Assembly: GCA_004835665.1 (NCBI GenBank) | Contig: RBKR01000028.1 | Location: forward strand, 186,001-250,000 | Direction of reading: 5' to 3' | From: Phoma sp. XZ068 | Taxonomy: Eukaryota; Ascomycota; Dothideomycetes; Pleosporales; Didymellaceae | DNA: 64,000 bases | Shown: piece by piece, positions 1-10,800 of the stretch | Numbering within the stretch: position 1 is the stretch's first letter | How the letters are laid out: every line of letters starts with the position of its first letter | Notes under the pieces: model-generated | Databases searched by the model: none | Seen by the model: the letters and a program-made list of their open reading frames with translations, nothing else | Told to the model about the DNA's origin: nothing | Position numbers and translations under genes: made by a program

Positions 1-83
1 CATGTCGTCCACGGCGAATCAAGCACAGACCAAATACAATATGTAGACTCTGTTGGACAGAAAACTGCATATTGACCTCTCCA

Positions 84-1051
84 AGTTGAAGATTACAAGG
101 CGGGGTATCCCCGCTTTGATGCCCTTCTTGCGGCTCACGCTCTCTTCTTCCATTGTCGCCGATTCAACAGACTTCGCGCTCGGACTTTGCTATTAAAGCA
201 GGACAGACTATCTCAACTTGAAGAGAAACTAGACGATCTCGACAAGAAGGAACGATTTCTTCTCTTCCTGGGCAAAAGTCGCTTAGACGCGAATGCGGAT
301 TGGCTGTCTACCCTCGCTGCCATCGAATTGAGTCTCGATGATTACGGTATGTTTGAGATAACGACTGAAACAGAACTCTGGTATACTAAGCCATCGAAGA
401 CAAATTTGTTGAAAGCAGTCGCCGCATGCTGAGTTTAGATGCTGCTGAGGCAAGAGATATCGAAAGCTCGCAGGAATTGGTTAAATGGTACTGGGTGCGT
501 CGATAGAGAAGAAACCGCATATCTCGCACAAACCAGAGAGTTCGCTTCTTTGGCCCCTTTAAGAGATAGCGCGCTCTTGAAAGTGGAAGTATGGGTGGAA
601 GATGTACTGATTCGATGTTACCGCGGCCTTCGTCAAGTAAGAAAACTCGGCTTTCACCTGGGCATACTGACACAATACCAAGGACCCTCACTATGATCTT
701 GCAAAGGATCCAAACGTCTATCTGTACTCCGGGCGCCTGATCAAACGTATGGCGCAAATAATACTGCTGTCACTGATAACGTCACTATTACTCATGCCTG
801 TCGTGATCTGCAACGTCAGGAACACTATATCTATACGGATAGTCATTATCATTATATTCGCCATTATCTATCTCTTGATCTTGTCAGAGTTGACCAAATC
901 GAGAACGATGGAATTGGTCCTTGCTAGAGCGACGTAAGTTAGCAGAGTCACCAGGCATAAATTTTTGCAAGGGCTAACAAATAAACCTAATGTCAGATAT
1001 GCGACCGTTTTATTGTGGTTGTATGGGGCACTGATGAGATGCAACCTCTGA
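84..1051 (+). pseudogene. DUF6594-domain membrane protein, frameshifted
   Basis: Four exon-like blocks encode a protein typical of the fungal DUF6594 family (function unknown). Block 1 (about 84-346) has the arginine- and leucine-rich helix ending QLEEKLDDLDKKE and the FLGKSRLD motif. Introns 347-390, 637-682 and 934-996 all have GT-AG borders. Block 2 (391-636) carries NWLNGTGCVDREETAYL, but this lies one frame away from its start. One extra G near 473-474 (CAG-GAA instead of CAG-AAT) explains the shift. Block 3 (683-933) gives two hydrophobic helices around IILLSLITSLLLMPVV and IVIIIIFAIIYLLIL, and block 4 adds the last residues and a TGA at 1049-1051. The 5' end is unclear: an ATG at position 2 does not join in frame with any intron I can find. 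The family match is by motif memory and the frameshift is read directly. Confidence 0.75.
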
Positions 1052-1540
1052 AGAGCCAGTAGGACGTACTTATACGGGTCTGCATCTCGTGGAATAAATA
1101 GCCAAGGTTAGGAAGCCTTAATGAGAACTTGGGCATACCTATCTCTCACAAATGGCGACCGAGGTGCGTTGTTGAACTACCCTGAAATCCACCCATGGGA
1201 TAGATGTAACCCCCATGAGTGAAAGGTTAGAAATGAATCACTTGTAGAACCCGCGCAGACTCGATACTTGCAGCGTGGCAAGCTCGCAAGGCTTTGGTCG
1301 TGAAGCAAAGCTCCAAGCAGTGAGACCACCGCATGCGCGCTAGAGCGCAAAGGACGGACACCTGAGAGCTTTGTTTCGCAAAACTTATTACGTTAGGGTA
1401 GTTTCCGTATCCAAATGTGATCATTGTTTGAGGTACTTTTGGGCTCAATAGTCAAGTGAATATCGTGCATTGACACTGCCCATCTTCCTCAACTGGACAA
1501 ATGTAATTGCTGCAGGTTCCCACAAGCTATGCGACAAGTT
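1052..1540. other. Intergenic stretch, no gene seen
   Basis: Only short ORFs without recognisable motifs occur here. No tRNA-like fold or repeat was obvious by eye. Confidence 0.5.
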
Positions 1541-1542
1541 TA

Positions 1543-1737
1543 CTATGCGAACCCAAAGAACTTCATGTCGTCCGCTCCTCGGATAGAAACACTGTGCCCA
1601 ACACCCTGTGCATAAATGCCCTGAACAGATGGCCCGTAGGTAGTCCGCGTGTATCCACTCTGAGGGTCATTTGCCTTGGTGCTCTGAGGCTGATCGTAGT
1701 TGTAGCCAAAGACGCCAGACCACTCTTTATTTGCTGC
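1543..1737 (-). pseudogene. Orphan 3' coding tail of an unknown host gene
   Basis: About 62 codons rich in Gly, Tyr and Ser run in an open frame to a TAG at 1543-1545, ending in DDMKFFGFA. Composition is that of a real exon of a soluble or secreted enzyme, but I cannot name the family. The frame joins directly to the sequence just after the stop codon of LINE copy 1, so this is either the remains of a gene hit by the LINE or a piece brought in by rearrangement. No matching upstream exon is seen elsewhere in the window. Confidence 0.4.
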
Positions 1738-1756
1738 TGTTGCAGCACAGGGTGAG

Positions 1757-4700
1757 CTACCGGGGGCAGACCTTGGTGTAGTACTGTGTGAGTTGGGTGA
1801 AGGCTTCGAAAGCCTCTGGATCCCCAATTAGCACAGCAGTATACGCTAGGCCATCGCTCCGGCTGGATGGTGGTATGGAAGGTCGAAGTGGCCACCGGCC
1901 AAAGGCCCCTAGGGTCTTGCGGCAGAGCGCAAGATGCTCTGGCGTCTTGTCGCGCCCGCATGAGCAGGTGAGATTTGCATCGCTGTGATGGAACCTCTGG
2001 TGATACCATGCAAAGTCCCCATGCATAGATCGGATAGAGAGTAGTCTAGCTAACGTGGCTCTTGGTAGGTCTAGCTCCGTTGGACTGCTGCGTGGTGCAT
2101 AGTCCAAGTCCCAGCTCTTGTACCATCTTGAGAGCTTAGTCTTCTTGTCAGACCACCAGGTCTGTTGTGTGTGTTGTAGTGTCTTGCGGGCAACGGACTT
2201 GATGCCTGAGAGTGTAGGCATAGCGGCTTTTCCAGCTGGGGGTGATGGGTGCTGGGCTTCTAAGTTGGCTAGTCTGTCTGCTGCCTCATTTCCTTCGATG
2301 CCTAGGTGTCCAGGGGCCCACTTGATAGAGACGTCGTGTGTCTCCATGGCACCATGGCACTCCAGGAAGGCCCATTGAGAGGTAGGGGGTGCGTCGCCTC
2401 TGAGGCACCATATCACTGAGGTGCTGTCTATGCACAGCCAGATTCGGCGAGTGCGGAGCGCTGGTTGTCTTATAGTGTGCCGGAGGCCCCTCCATGCTCC
2501 TACTGCTTCCGCGTCGAAGACGTGTGAGGTAGGGTGAAGTGACCCACGTCCAGTGTGAAGTTGTTTTCCGTCCTGATACACTGCAAAGCCATAGGTAACC
2601 CGCTTCCCTCCTTCCTTTGTGTACTGCTCAGAGCCATCTGAGAAGATAGTAACATCTGAAGGTGGGAGGTGGGCCCACCATTCTTGGAAAGCCTTCGCTG
2701 CGGTCTTCTTGTCTATGCCCATCGTTGGGTCTGTTTGGCAGCCTGGCGAGTAGTGAGGGGCTGTCAGTATTGTCCTAGGTACCTCAGGCAGAAGAGATCC
2801 TAGATACTGGACTTTGGTCCGCATTCGTTGCAGCTTTCCAGCTGACCTGCCTATGCTCATCCTTATGGCTGCTGTGCGGCTGGCCAGTGGGTGTTCTGCA
2901 TCTATAGTGCGTAGATGTGTCGCAAAGCGGAGTTTGGCTTCTTCTAGCGCAGTTGCAGCTGAGGGCAGTCCGGCGTCCCGGAAGAGAGTAGCAGCAGGGG
3001 TTGTTCGCCACACTGGGAGGATACCTCTTGCTGCTATAGCCAGTCTTTTGTCCATGACAGCTATGTGCCACCCGACATAGGTGCTGACTTCTGCTGGTCT
3101 GCCAGGTTTGAGTGTGCGTGGAGGTTTAGTACGGCCTCTGTACCAGCACTCGGCCCCGTACAGAAGGGACGGGTACACGCAGGCCATGGTGGCCTTGCGG
3201 AGCGAGCTGGCCGGTGGTCCGTAGGCCGTGTTTGCTAGGCTGCGGATGTGATAGGCTACCTTGGCCGCTTTTGCGTTGTGTGTGGCTACATGCCGCTTAA
3301 AGGTAAGTTTGCGGTCGAACCAGATCCCTAGCCATCGGAGGGCTGGCTGGGTTCGTGACCCACTTGGTAAGATTGGGTTGATTGTAAGCTGCTCGTCTAC
3401 CACACAGGGTGGCGCGTAGCTGCTCTTTTGTCGAGTGAGGTGGATCATTTCTTGCTTTTCTGGGGCAAAGGTGACCTTGTTAGCTGTACCCCATGCTCTG
3501 ATCTGTCGTAGGTCTGCTGCTAGGAGCTGGACGTTCTCGTCTAGGGAGTGTGAGGCCTGGTATAAGCATATGTCATCTGCGTATCCGAATCTCCTCTTTG
3601 TGTCCATGGACAGCAGCTCTGCCAGGTACAGTGTGTACAGGACTGGGGACAGGGGTGAGCCCTGCGGTGTGCCGCAGGCGACTGGGTAGCTAGGGGTAGT
3701 GACTTGGCCCAGGCGGACTTGGACCCTTCGATCAGTGAGGAAAGAGTTGACAAAGAGGATGGTCCTTTGTGGCCATCCCTGTTGGGCCATCCGGTGCAGC
3801 AGGCGGTTCTTGAGGAGAGCGTCGAAGGCGCCTTGCACATCTAAGGTGACCATGGTAACATGCTGGCCTTTTGCCCACGCGGCTTCTGTGTCGTGAGTGA
3901 ACGCTGCAGTAAGATCTACAGCAGAGCGCTTTGGGAGGGCGCCTCCATGTTGGGGGCTAAGGATCTTGTGGGTTATAGCAGTCCACGCGATTCTTCTAGC
4001 CACTGTTCTTTCAAGCCCCTTTCCAATGCAGGAGAGGAGTGCTATAGGCCTCCAAGAGCGGGGTGACGTCCGGTCTTTCTTTCCTACCTTAGGTATCATG
4101 GCTACTTCTGCCAGCTTCCATTGTGTAGGAAAGTGGTTGAGTTCAAGGCACCGCTGGAAGATCCGTCGTATAAGTTCTCCAACCTGGGCCCAGCAGGCGC
4201 GGAGCAGTCGCACTGTAGAGCGATCAGTGCCTGGGGAGGTGCTGGAGACCCCTATTGTGTTTCGCTCAGACTCCTCCAGTGAGATGTGTGTGCTCCACGG
4301 GAGGAGGGCCGCAGTTTCCTGCTCTGGTTGGCAGTTGAGGCCGTCTTCTGCTGTATAGCGGTTTAAGACTTCCTCTCTAAGTGCCTCTGCCTTCTCTAGT
4401 GGGTCCGATATTGTTTTGCTGTTTACTATGAGAGGAGTGTCCTGGTGGTCTGGTGTAAGCTTGTGCCAGGCGATAACCTTAAACAGATCCTTGCCCTCCT
4501 TATCATTGTCAATAACATGTCTCCAGTATTGCCTTTTAGCCTGTCGGACTGTCGTCTTGAAGGCTCGTGTTTCTTCTGACAGGGCGCCGCTGGAGCAGTG
4601 TTGTCTAGCGTGTTTGTAGGCTTGGTAGGCTGTCTTGCACTCCCTAGTCCACCACGGCGCGGCGCGTCCTTGCTTGCGATCTGGCTTGCCTGCCGTCTGT

Positions 4701-5593
4701 ATAGAATGCTGAACTGCCTTTGTCAGCAGCGTGACGCTGTTGTCTAGTTGTGCTGCATCTTGTGCCCCAAGCGGGTCTGGGATGTTCTGGACGCATATCT
4801 CCACTAGCCCTGTGAACTTGGGTAGGCTTGTCTCTGGGACTCGGTAGTGATACTGATCCAGGTGCTTCGTGCCCCTTACAGAGGTAGGAACAGAGGTTAC
4901 TACTGTCTCGTGGTCTGATCCGCTGTGCATGCTAGCATCTACTGCAGACTGGGCGAATGGGACGTTACAGAAAGTCAGGTCAATAACCTGACCGGCTTGG
5001 TGTGTTGGCTGTCCTGGGATGCCAATATAGTCCATAGAGGCAGCAGCAGCCCATCTCGCTAGCTCGGCTCCACCGTTGGCCGCGCTAGCAGTAGGATTGA
5101 AGGACTCGTGCTTAGCGTTGAAGTCACCCCCTACAAGGCATTGTTGAGGAGGTGTTAGCTGCGTAACGTATTGGAGTACGTCAGGAGTGTATGGCTGTCT
5201 GTAGCAGTTCAGAATTGAGACACCGTTTACAACCACCCATAGCAGGTCTGGGTGGTTTAGGCTATCTCTGGTCTGGAGTTTTAGGTGGAGCCCTTTGCGG
5301 ATATAGGTCATTACTCTGGGGCGGGCTGAGCCTGGTGCATTAGGCGTATCCCAAGTGCCAATAGGTGCGAGGTGTCTAAAGCCTGGGTGGGTGGAGGTCT
5401 TCGAGTTGGTATAGGTAGAGGGTTCTTGTACGCATATGACGTCTATGCCCTTCTGGTAGGCCACTTCTAGTATTGTAATATGGCAGGGAGGGCTCCTGCC
5501 AACGTTAGCCCAGCATACGCGGAGTGGTTTTCTCTGTAGCCTAGGTTGTTGATGCCTATTAAGGGCTAGGGTGTTGTTAGGGTGTTCTAGCAT
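1757..5593 (-). CDS. LINE ORF2 polyprotein (endonuclease, reverse transcriptase, RNase H), copy 1
   Basis: An intact 1278-aa frame. It begins with an APE-type endonuclease domain (ICVQEPSTY, LVGGDFNAKHESF, SGSDHETVV; about residues 25-230). Reverse transcriptase follows, with the finger motif SWRPIALLSCIGKGLER, the palm core CGTPQGSPLSPVLYTLYL and catalytic FGYADDICLY (about 480-740). The C-terminus is an RNase H domain with Asp in VTIFSDGSEQY, Glu in FDAEAVGAW, Asp in CIDSTSVIW and a final Asp in GNEAADRLA, then a Cys/His tail (TCSCGRDKTPEHLALC). The order EN-RT-RNase H with a separate ORF1 fits the Tad1/I group of fungal LINEs. The start ATG overlaps the ORF1 stop in ATGCTAG. Confidence 0.93.
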   Translation of the reverse strand: MLEHPNNTLALNRHQQPRLQRKPLRVCWANVGRSPPCHITILEVAYQKGIDVICVQEPSTYTNSKTSTHPGFRHLAPIGTWDTPNAPGSARPRVMTYIRKGLHLKLQTRDSLNHPDLLWVVVNGVSILNCYRQPYTPDVLQYVTQLTPPQQCLVGGDFNAKHESFNPTASAANGGAELARWAAAASMDYIGIPGQPTHQAGQVIDLTFCNVPFAQSAVDASMHSGSDHETVVTSVPTSVRGTKHLDQYHYRVPETSLPKFTGLVEICVQNIPDPLGAQDAAQLDNSVTLLTKAVQHSIQTAGKPDRKQGRAAPWWTRECKTAYQAYKHARQHCSSGALSEETRAFKTTVRQAKRQYWRHVIDNDKEGKDLFKVIAWHKLTPDHQDTPLIVNSKTISDPLEKAEALREEVLNRYTAEDGLNCQPEQETAALLPWSTHISLEESERNTIGVSSTSPGTDRSTVRLLRACWAQVGELIRRIFQRCLELNHFPTQWKLAEVAMIPKVGKKDRTSPRSWRPIALLSCIGKGLERTVARRIAWTAITHKILSPQHGGALPKRSAVDLTAAFTHDTEAAWAKGQHVTMVTLDVQGAFDALLKNRLLHRMAQQGWPQRTILFVNSFLTDRRVQVRLGQVTTPSYPVACGTPQGSPLSPVLYTLYLAELLSMDTKRRFGYADDICLYQASHSLDENVQLLAADLRQIRAWGTANKVTFAPEKQEMIHLTRQKSSYAPPCVVDEQLTINPILPSGSRTQPALRWLGIWFDRKLTFKRHVATHNAKAAKVAYHIRSLANTAYGPPASSLRKATMACVYPSLLYGAECWYRGRTKPPRTLKPGRPAEVSTYVGWHIAVMDKRLAIAARGILPVWRTTPAATLFRDAGLPSAATALEEAKLRFATHLRTIDAEHPLASRTAAIRMSIGRSAGKLQRMRTKVQYLGSLLPEVPRTILTAPHYSPGCQTDPTMGIDKKTAAKAFQEWWAHLPPSDVTIFSDGSEQYTKEGGKRVTYGFAVYQDGKQLHTGRGSLHPTSHVFDAEAVGAWRGLRHTIRQPALRTRRIWLCIDSTSVIWCLRGDAPPTSQWAFLECHGAMETHDVSIKWAPGHLGIEGNEAADRLANLEAQHPSPPAGKAAMPTLSGIKSVARKTLQHTQQTWWSDKKTKLSRWYKSWDLDYAPRSSPTELDLPRATLARLLSIRSMHGDFAWYHQRFHHSDANLTCSCGRDKTPEHLALCRKTLGAFGRWPLRPSIPPSSRSDGLAYTAVLIGDPEAFEAFTQLTQYYTKVCPR

Positions 5594-7256
5594 GTCGATG
5601 GTGGGTCGTCGCTCATGCTGGCATCTTCCCTTTCTGAGGTAGACGGGTCAGTGTAGATGGTTGATTGTGGGAGCAGGCTGTTAGCAGACAGTTGTCCTAC
5701 GTTAAGGTTTTTGCGACCTGTAGCGGCCCGCCTTGGTCTCTTTTCTCCGCTGGTAGTAGATGAGGATGCGTGGGAGGCACTGATTCTTCTGGCGAGTGAA
5801 ACCCTGCCTTCTCCTTGTAGTGCTTGCTCCTGGGTAGAAGGGTGGGAAGGCGATGTCTCTTGGGGGGCTGCTAGGGGGGTAGCCTCCGGCTGAGGCGTGG
5901 TCTGTCTAACAGTCTCTTCAACTGTCCTGTAGAGGTGCTGGTGTGCTATCTTGCCTGCGCGACGGATAGCTTTTAATTCGTTCTTTGTAGGCTTAGTTAT
6001 GTGTCCATAAACCCGACGAGGGGCTGCCGGGCAGTTGGAATGGCTAGCTGGATGTGGGCCGTGACAGTTGGCACACCTAGCGTTGTGGGGGCAGTTGTCC
6101 CCATACTGTCCTTGGTGTCTATCTGTGCGGTCCCCGCAGTGTACACAGCGAGAGACTCGGGTACAGCAGGTTGGGTTGCAGTAGCTTTGACAGCCTGGAT
6201 TGTGTTGTCGTATAGTAGGGTGTTTGTTGATTACTTTTGAGAACTCACTAGTACCAAAGAGCCGGAACGAGCGAACTGGCTCCTTGTATGAGACGATCCA
6301 GGTAGTAAGGCCACGTTGGTTGGCTCCATGTCGTGAAGCCCTGCAGCTAACTGGCTGCTTCCCTGTCTGTGAGCAGACCTCTTCCTCTACGAGCTGGGTA
6401 GTAGTGGGTATTTCTGTCCCGCCTAGGGTCCGGAAGGAGCTAGGTACTCCTTGCACCGCGTAGTTGATCCAGCGCTCTGGGATTCTGACTGCATCCCCAT
6501 CCAGAGCCCTTAGGATCAGTTCTTGATTCTCTTGGATCATGAGTTGATCTCGAATTTTCTGGCTAGCAGGGGTGATCGCCCAGCCTGTGTTGATTGGTGA
6601 TGCGGTAGGTATGTCTCTAAGGGTGATTCCTCCTATGCTCTTGCATATTGCCTGCCTCACTGCAAAGGGTGAGGGTTGTTGCAGTCGCATTGCGGGATTG
6701 GAGATGGCTATGAAGATTCGATTGTCTTCTTTTGGCTTAGCCGGCGGTCCAGGCCGAGACCTAACAGGGTTCAGGGGCCGGCTGCCACCCCTATCTGAGA
6801 TTTGGGGGTCTCTGGCTACGTCCGCCCAAGAGCGGCGTCCCGACTCTTGGCTCCTAGGGTTGCTGTGACTGGTGTCACTGCTCCAGCGGGAACTGGGGGG
6901 GGGGAGTTGCTTTGGGAGAGAGAGGTCAGGGCCTGGATGACTCTCCGCTGCAGTTCCTCAGCAATTCTGGCTTCTTGAGGGTCAGTATAGCCTTCTGCGT
7001 GTTGATCTACGGCTGCTGCAAAGGCAGTAGTGATGGTGTTCCATAGCTGGGCAATCTGCTGAGTCTCGGTGATGTGGCGTTGGACGGCATCAGAGACTCG
7101 GGGTTTGGGAGCGCCCCCACCGGGGTTCTGGCTGCTCAGAGGGGGGGCCTGGTGATGCAGGACCCTCTGGAGCCGTTCTGAGGCGCGGGTATTGAGGTGC
7201 TGAGGAGACTCGGGATCCGGGGACCTCGTGTGCTGGGAGGTGGGAGACTCTACCAT
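5587..7256 (-). pseudogene. LINE ORF1 (zinc-knuckle RNA-binding protein), copy 1, frameshifted
   Basis: The N-terminal part (7256 down to about 6900) and the C-terminal part (6690 down to 5587) match the intact ORF1 of copy 2 but lie in different frames. The break falls at a G run at 6895-6904 that is longer than in copy 2. The C-terminal part holds three Cys/His knuckles (CVHCGDRTDRH, CPHNARCANCHG, HSNCPAAPRR), the usual nucleic-acid-binding part of Tad1-type ORF1 proteins. Confidence 0.85.
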
Positions 7257-7403
7257 CCTAAGAAGCTCCTTTGCGCGTCAGCGCGGGGGGCTAGGTGGAC
7301 GTTAGAGGTACTCCCAAAATCAGCGCAGTAAGCTTGGTCAGTTGCTGGGATTTTTAGGGCCTCTAGAAAGGTAACCCAAAAATCAAAAAGTTGGTGTTCG
7401 GTG

Positions 7404-7418
7404 TGGGGGGTCAGGGGG
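7404..7418. repeat. 15-bp direct repeat between LINE copies 1 and 2 (target duplication)
   Basis: GGGGGGTCAGGGGGC lies between the 5' end of copy 1 and the TTGG tail of copy 2. The identical 15 bp recurs at 13489-13503 on the other side of copy 2, where it is part of a pogo transposase reading frame. The pair is best read as the target-site duplication of copy 2. Confidence 0.8.
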
Positions 7419-7664
7419 CTTGGTTGGTTGGTTGGTATTCATTTTTCGTCTAGTTGATGGGGATTAGGTCCACCATCTCGCCTCCCGAAGGGCATATACG
7501 ACGTGCTAAGCTATGGAATTATTGTGCTGACACTACCTTAGAAAGCATTTCTTGCCTGCGCGGGTATTGCTACCATTTCAGAACAACAGCTCCCCTTCCA
7601 GTTGGGGAGGCTGAGCGGTGTATGTACATTAGGTGATTTCCTTGCATTTTGAGGCATCCATGTG

Positions 7665-7666
<2 letters not shown>

Positions 7667-7715
<49 letters not shown>

Positions 7716-7737
7716 TGTGTGTGTGTGTGTGTGTGTG
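7667..7737. repeat. GA/GT compound microsatellite in LINE 3' UTR
   Basis: About 45 nt of GA repeats pass directly into about 26 nt of GT repeats. The same compound repeat, inverted, is in the 3' UTR of copy 3 (29123-29184), so it belongs to the element and is not a chance host microsatellite. Confidence 0.95.
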
Positions 7738-7861
7738 AGTGTGTGTGTGGGTGGGTGGGGGAAGAGAGAGGGGAAGAGGGGTGGGGAGTGTTGCAGCTAT
7801 GGTGCTGGACCTAGTTCTGCTGGGTGCTGCATTGCCTGTTGCTGTTGCAGGGCTGCAAGAG

Positions 7862-10800
7862 CTAGCGAGGGCAGATCCTAGTGTAGTACTGTGTGAGTTT
7901 AATAAAGGCTTCAAAGGCCTCTGGATCACCGACTAGTGCTGCAGTGTACGCTAGGCCCTCAGCCTGGCTAGATGGTGGTATAGGTGGTCGTAGTGGCCAT
8001 CTACTAAAGGTCCCTAGAGTCTTGCGGCATAGCGCAAGGTGCTCTGGTGTCTTGTCCTGTCTGCATGAGCAGGTGAGGTTTGCATCCTTATGGTTGTACT
8101 TTCGGTGGTACCAGGCGAAATCGCCATGTCTAGTCCGGATAGAAAGCAGTTTCGCTAGGATGGCTCTTGGTAGATCTAGCTCCTTAGGACCTCTGCGCGG
8201 TGCATAGTCCAAGTCCCAGCTCTTGTACCATCTCGAGAGCTTGGTCTTCTTGTCAGACCACCAGGTTCGTTGTGTGCGGCGCAGTGTCTTGCGGGCCACT
8301 GTCTTGATGCCCGAGAGTGTAGGCAGAGCGGCTTTTCCAGTCGGGGGTGATGGGTGCTGGGCTTCCAGATTGGCTAGTCTGTCTGCTGCCTCGTTCCCTT
8401 CAATGCCCAGGTGTCCAGGGGCCCATTTGATGGAGACGTCGTGTGTATCCATGGCGCCGTGGCACTCAAGAAAGGCCCATTGCGAGGTAGGGGGTGCGTC
8501 GCCCCTGAGGCACCATATCACTGAGGTGCTGTCTATGCACAGCCAGATTCGGTGGGTGCGGAGCTCGGGTTGTCTTATAGTGTGCTGGAGGCCTCTCCAC
8601 GCGCCTACTGCCTCAGCGTCAAAGACGTGCGAGGTAGGGTGGAGTGAGCCGCGTCCAGTCTGCAGTTGCTTTCTGTTCTGATAGACTGCAAAGCCGTAGG
8701 TAACCCGCTTTTCTCCTTCTTTTGTGTACTGTTCAGAGCCATCTGAGAAGATAGTGACATCTAGTGGCGAGAGCTGGGCCCACCATTCATTGAAAGCCGT
8801 GGCTGCAGTCTTCTTGTTTATGCCGAGCGTTGGGTCCGTTCGGCAGCCAGTTGAGTAGTGAGGGGCTGTTAGCGTGGTCCTAGGGATTTCTGGTAGAAGA
8901 GAAGCCATCTGCTGGACTTTCGTCTTGACTCGCTGGGGTTGTCCGGTTTTTACGCCCCTGTTTACGATAGGTACCGCTGTGCGCCTAGTAAGAGGGTGGT
9001 CTGCATCTGTAGTGCGCAGATGGGTTGCAAATCTGAGCTTAGCTTCCTCGAGTGCGACTGCTGCCGAGAGCAGTCCGGCGTCACGTAAGAGTGTAGCTAT
9101 AGGCGTTGTTCTCCACGCTGGTAGGATGCCCCTTGCTGCTATAGCGAGTGTCTTGTCTATAGCAGCTATGTGCCATCCAATGTAAGCGCTGACCTCTTGC
9201 GGCCCGCCTGGTTTGAGTGAGTGTGGTTGTTTCGTGCGGCCTCTGTACCAGCACTCCGTCCCATACAGAAGCGACGGGTACACACAGGCAATAGTAGCCT
9301 TGCGGAGGGAGCTGGCTGGTGGTCCATAGGTAGACCTAGCTAGGCTGCGAATATGATAGGCTACCTTGGCAGCTTTGGCAGTGCGTGTGGCTACATGTCG
9401 ACGAAAGGTAAGTCTGCGGTCAAACCACATTCCTAGCCAACGCAGGGCTGGCTGGCTGTGCTCTCCACCTGGGAGGATAGGGTGGATGGTGAGCTGCTCG
9501 TCTACAACACATGGTGGTGCATAGCTGCTCCGCTGTCTAGTCAGGTGTATCATTTCCTGCTTTTCTGGGGCAAAGGTGACCTTGTTCGCCTCGCCCCATG
9601 CTCTGATCTGCCGTAGATCGGATGCTAGCAGCTCCACGTTGTTGTCCATAGAGTGTGAGGCCCGGTATAGACACACGTCGTCTGCATATCCAAACCTCCG
9701 TTCTGTGTCCATAGATAGTAGCTCGGCTAGGTACAGCGTGTACAGGACAGGCGAGAGAGGCGAGCCTTGGGGTGTGCCACAGGCGACAGGGTAGCTAGGA
9801 GTAGTGACCTGTCCAAGGCGGACCCGAACCCTCCGGGCCGTGAGGAACGAGTCTACAAAGAGCATGGTCCTTTGTGGCCAGCCCTGTTGGGCCATTCGGT
9901 GTAACAGGCGGTTCTTGAGGAGCGCATCAAAGGCGCCTTGCACATCTAGGGTGACCATAGTGACATGCTTTCCAAGTATCCATGCTGCTTCAGTGTCGTG
10001 GGTGAACGCTGCAGTGAGGTCTGCTGCAGAGCGTTTTGGGAGGGCGCCGCCATGCTGGGGGCTGAGGATCTTGTGTGTCATGGCCGTCCACGCGATTCTT
10101 CTGGCTACTGTTCGTTCAAGTCCCTTTCCAATGCAAGAGAGAAGCGCTATAGGTCTCCAGGAGCGGGGCGACGTTCGGTCAGTCCTCCCCGTCTTGGGTA
10201 TCATTGCCACCTCTGCAAGCTTCCACTGTGCTGGGAAGTGGTTGAGCTCAAGGCATCGCTGGAAGATTCTTCGTATGAGTTCCCCAACCTGAGCCCAGCA
10301 GGCACGGAGTAGTCGCACAGTAGAGCGGTCAGTGCCTGGTGAGGTGCTCGAGACCCCTACCGTGTTTCGCTCCGTTTCCTCTAGTGAGATGTGTGTGCTC
10401 CACGGGAGGGGATCTGCATTCTCCTGGCCTGGGTAGTGTCTGAGGTCATCCTCTGCCGTGTACCGGTTGAGGACTTGCTCTCGAAGCGCCTCTGCCTTCT
10501 CCAGCGAGTCAGATATGGTTGTGCCATTCACTACAAGAGGAGTGTCCTGGTTCTCTGGTGTGAGCTTGTGCCAGGCAATGATCTTGAACAGGTCTTTATC
10601 GTCCTTGGCATTGTCAATGACATGCCTCCAGTACTGCCTCTTGGCCTGTCGGACGGTAGTCTTGAAGGCCTGTCTCTCCTCTAGTAGACTGCCAGAGCCG
10701 AGCTGTCTAGCCTGTTTGTAGGCCTGGTAGGCAGTTTTGCACTCCTTGGTCCACCATGGTGCAGCGCGGCCTTCCTTGCGGTCGGGCTTGCCTGCTGTCT

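Larger units (their letters stand above)
1738..7402 (-). mobile_element. LINE copy 1 (Tad1-like non-LTR retrotransposon), 3' UTR missing
   Basis: A minus-strand element starts near 7402 with the same CCGAACACC leader as the other copies, then carries ORF1 and ORF2. It ends about 25 nt after the ORF2 stop. The roughly 430-nt 3' UTR with its GA/GT repeat and CCAA tail, present in copies 2 and 3, is absent. Non-LTR elements normally lose their 5' end, so loss of the 3' end points to a later deletion or recombination. The 5' end abuts the 15-bp repeat that also flanks copy 2. Confidence 0.85.

Noticed and set aside
7633..7929. Open frames of Arg-Glu and Leu-Ser repeats across the GA/GT tract
   Set aside because: They are translations of the microsatellite in the LINE 3' UTR, not genes.
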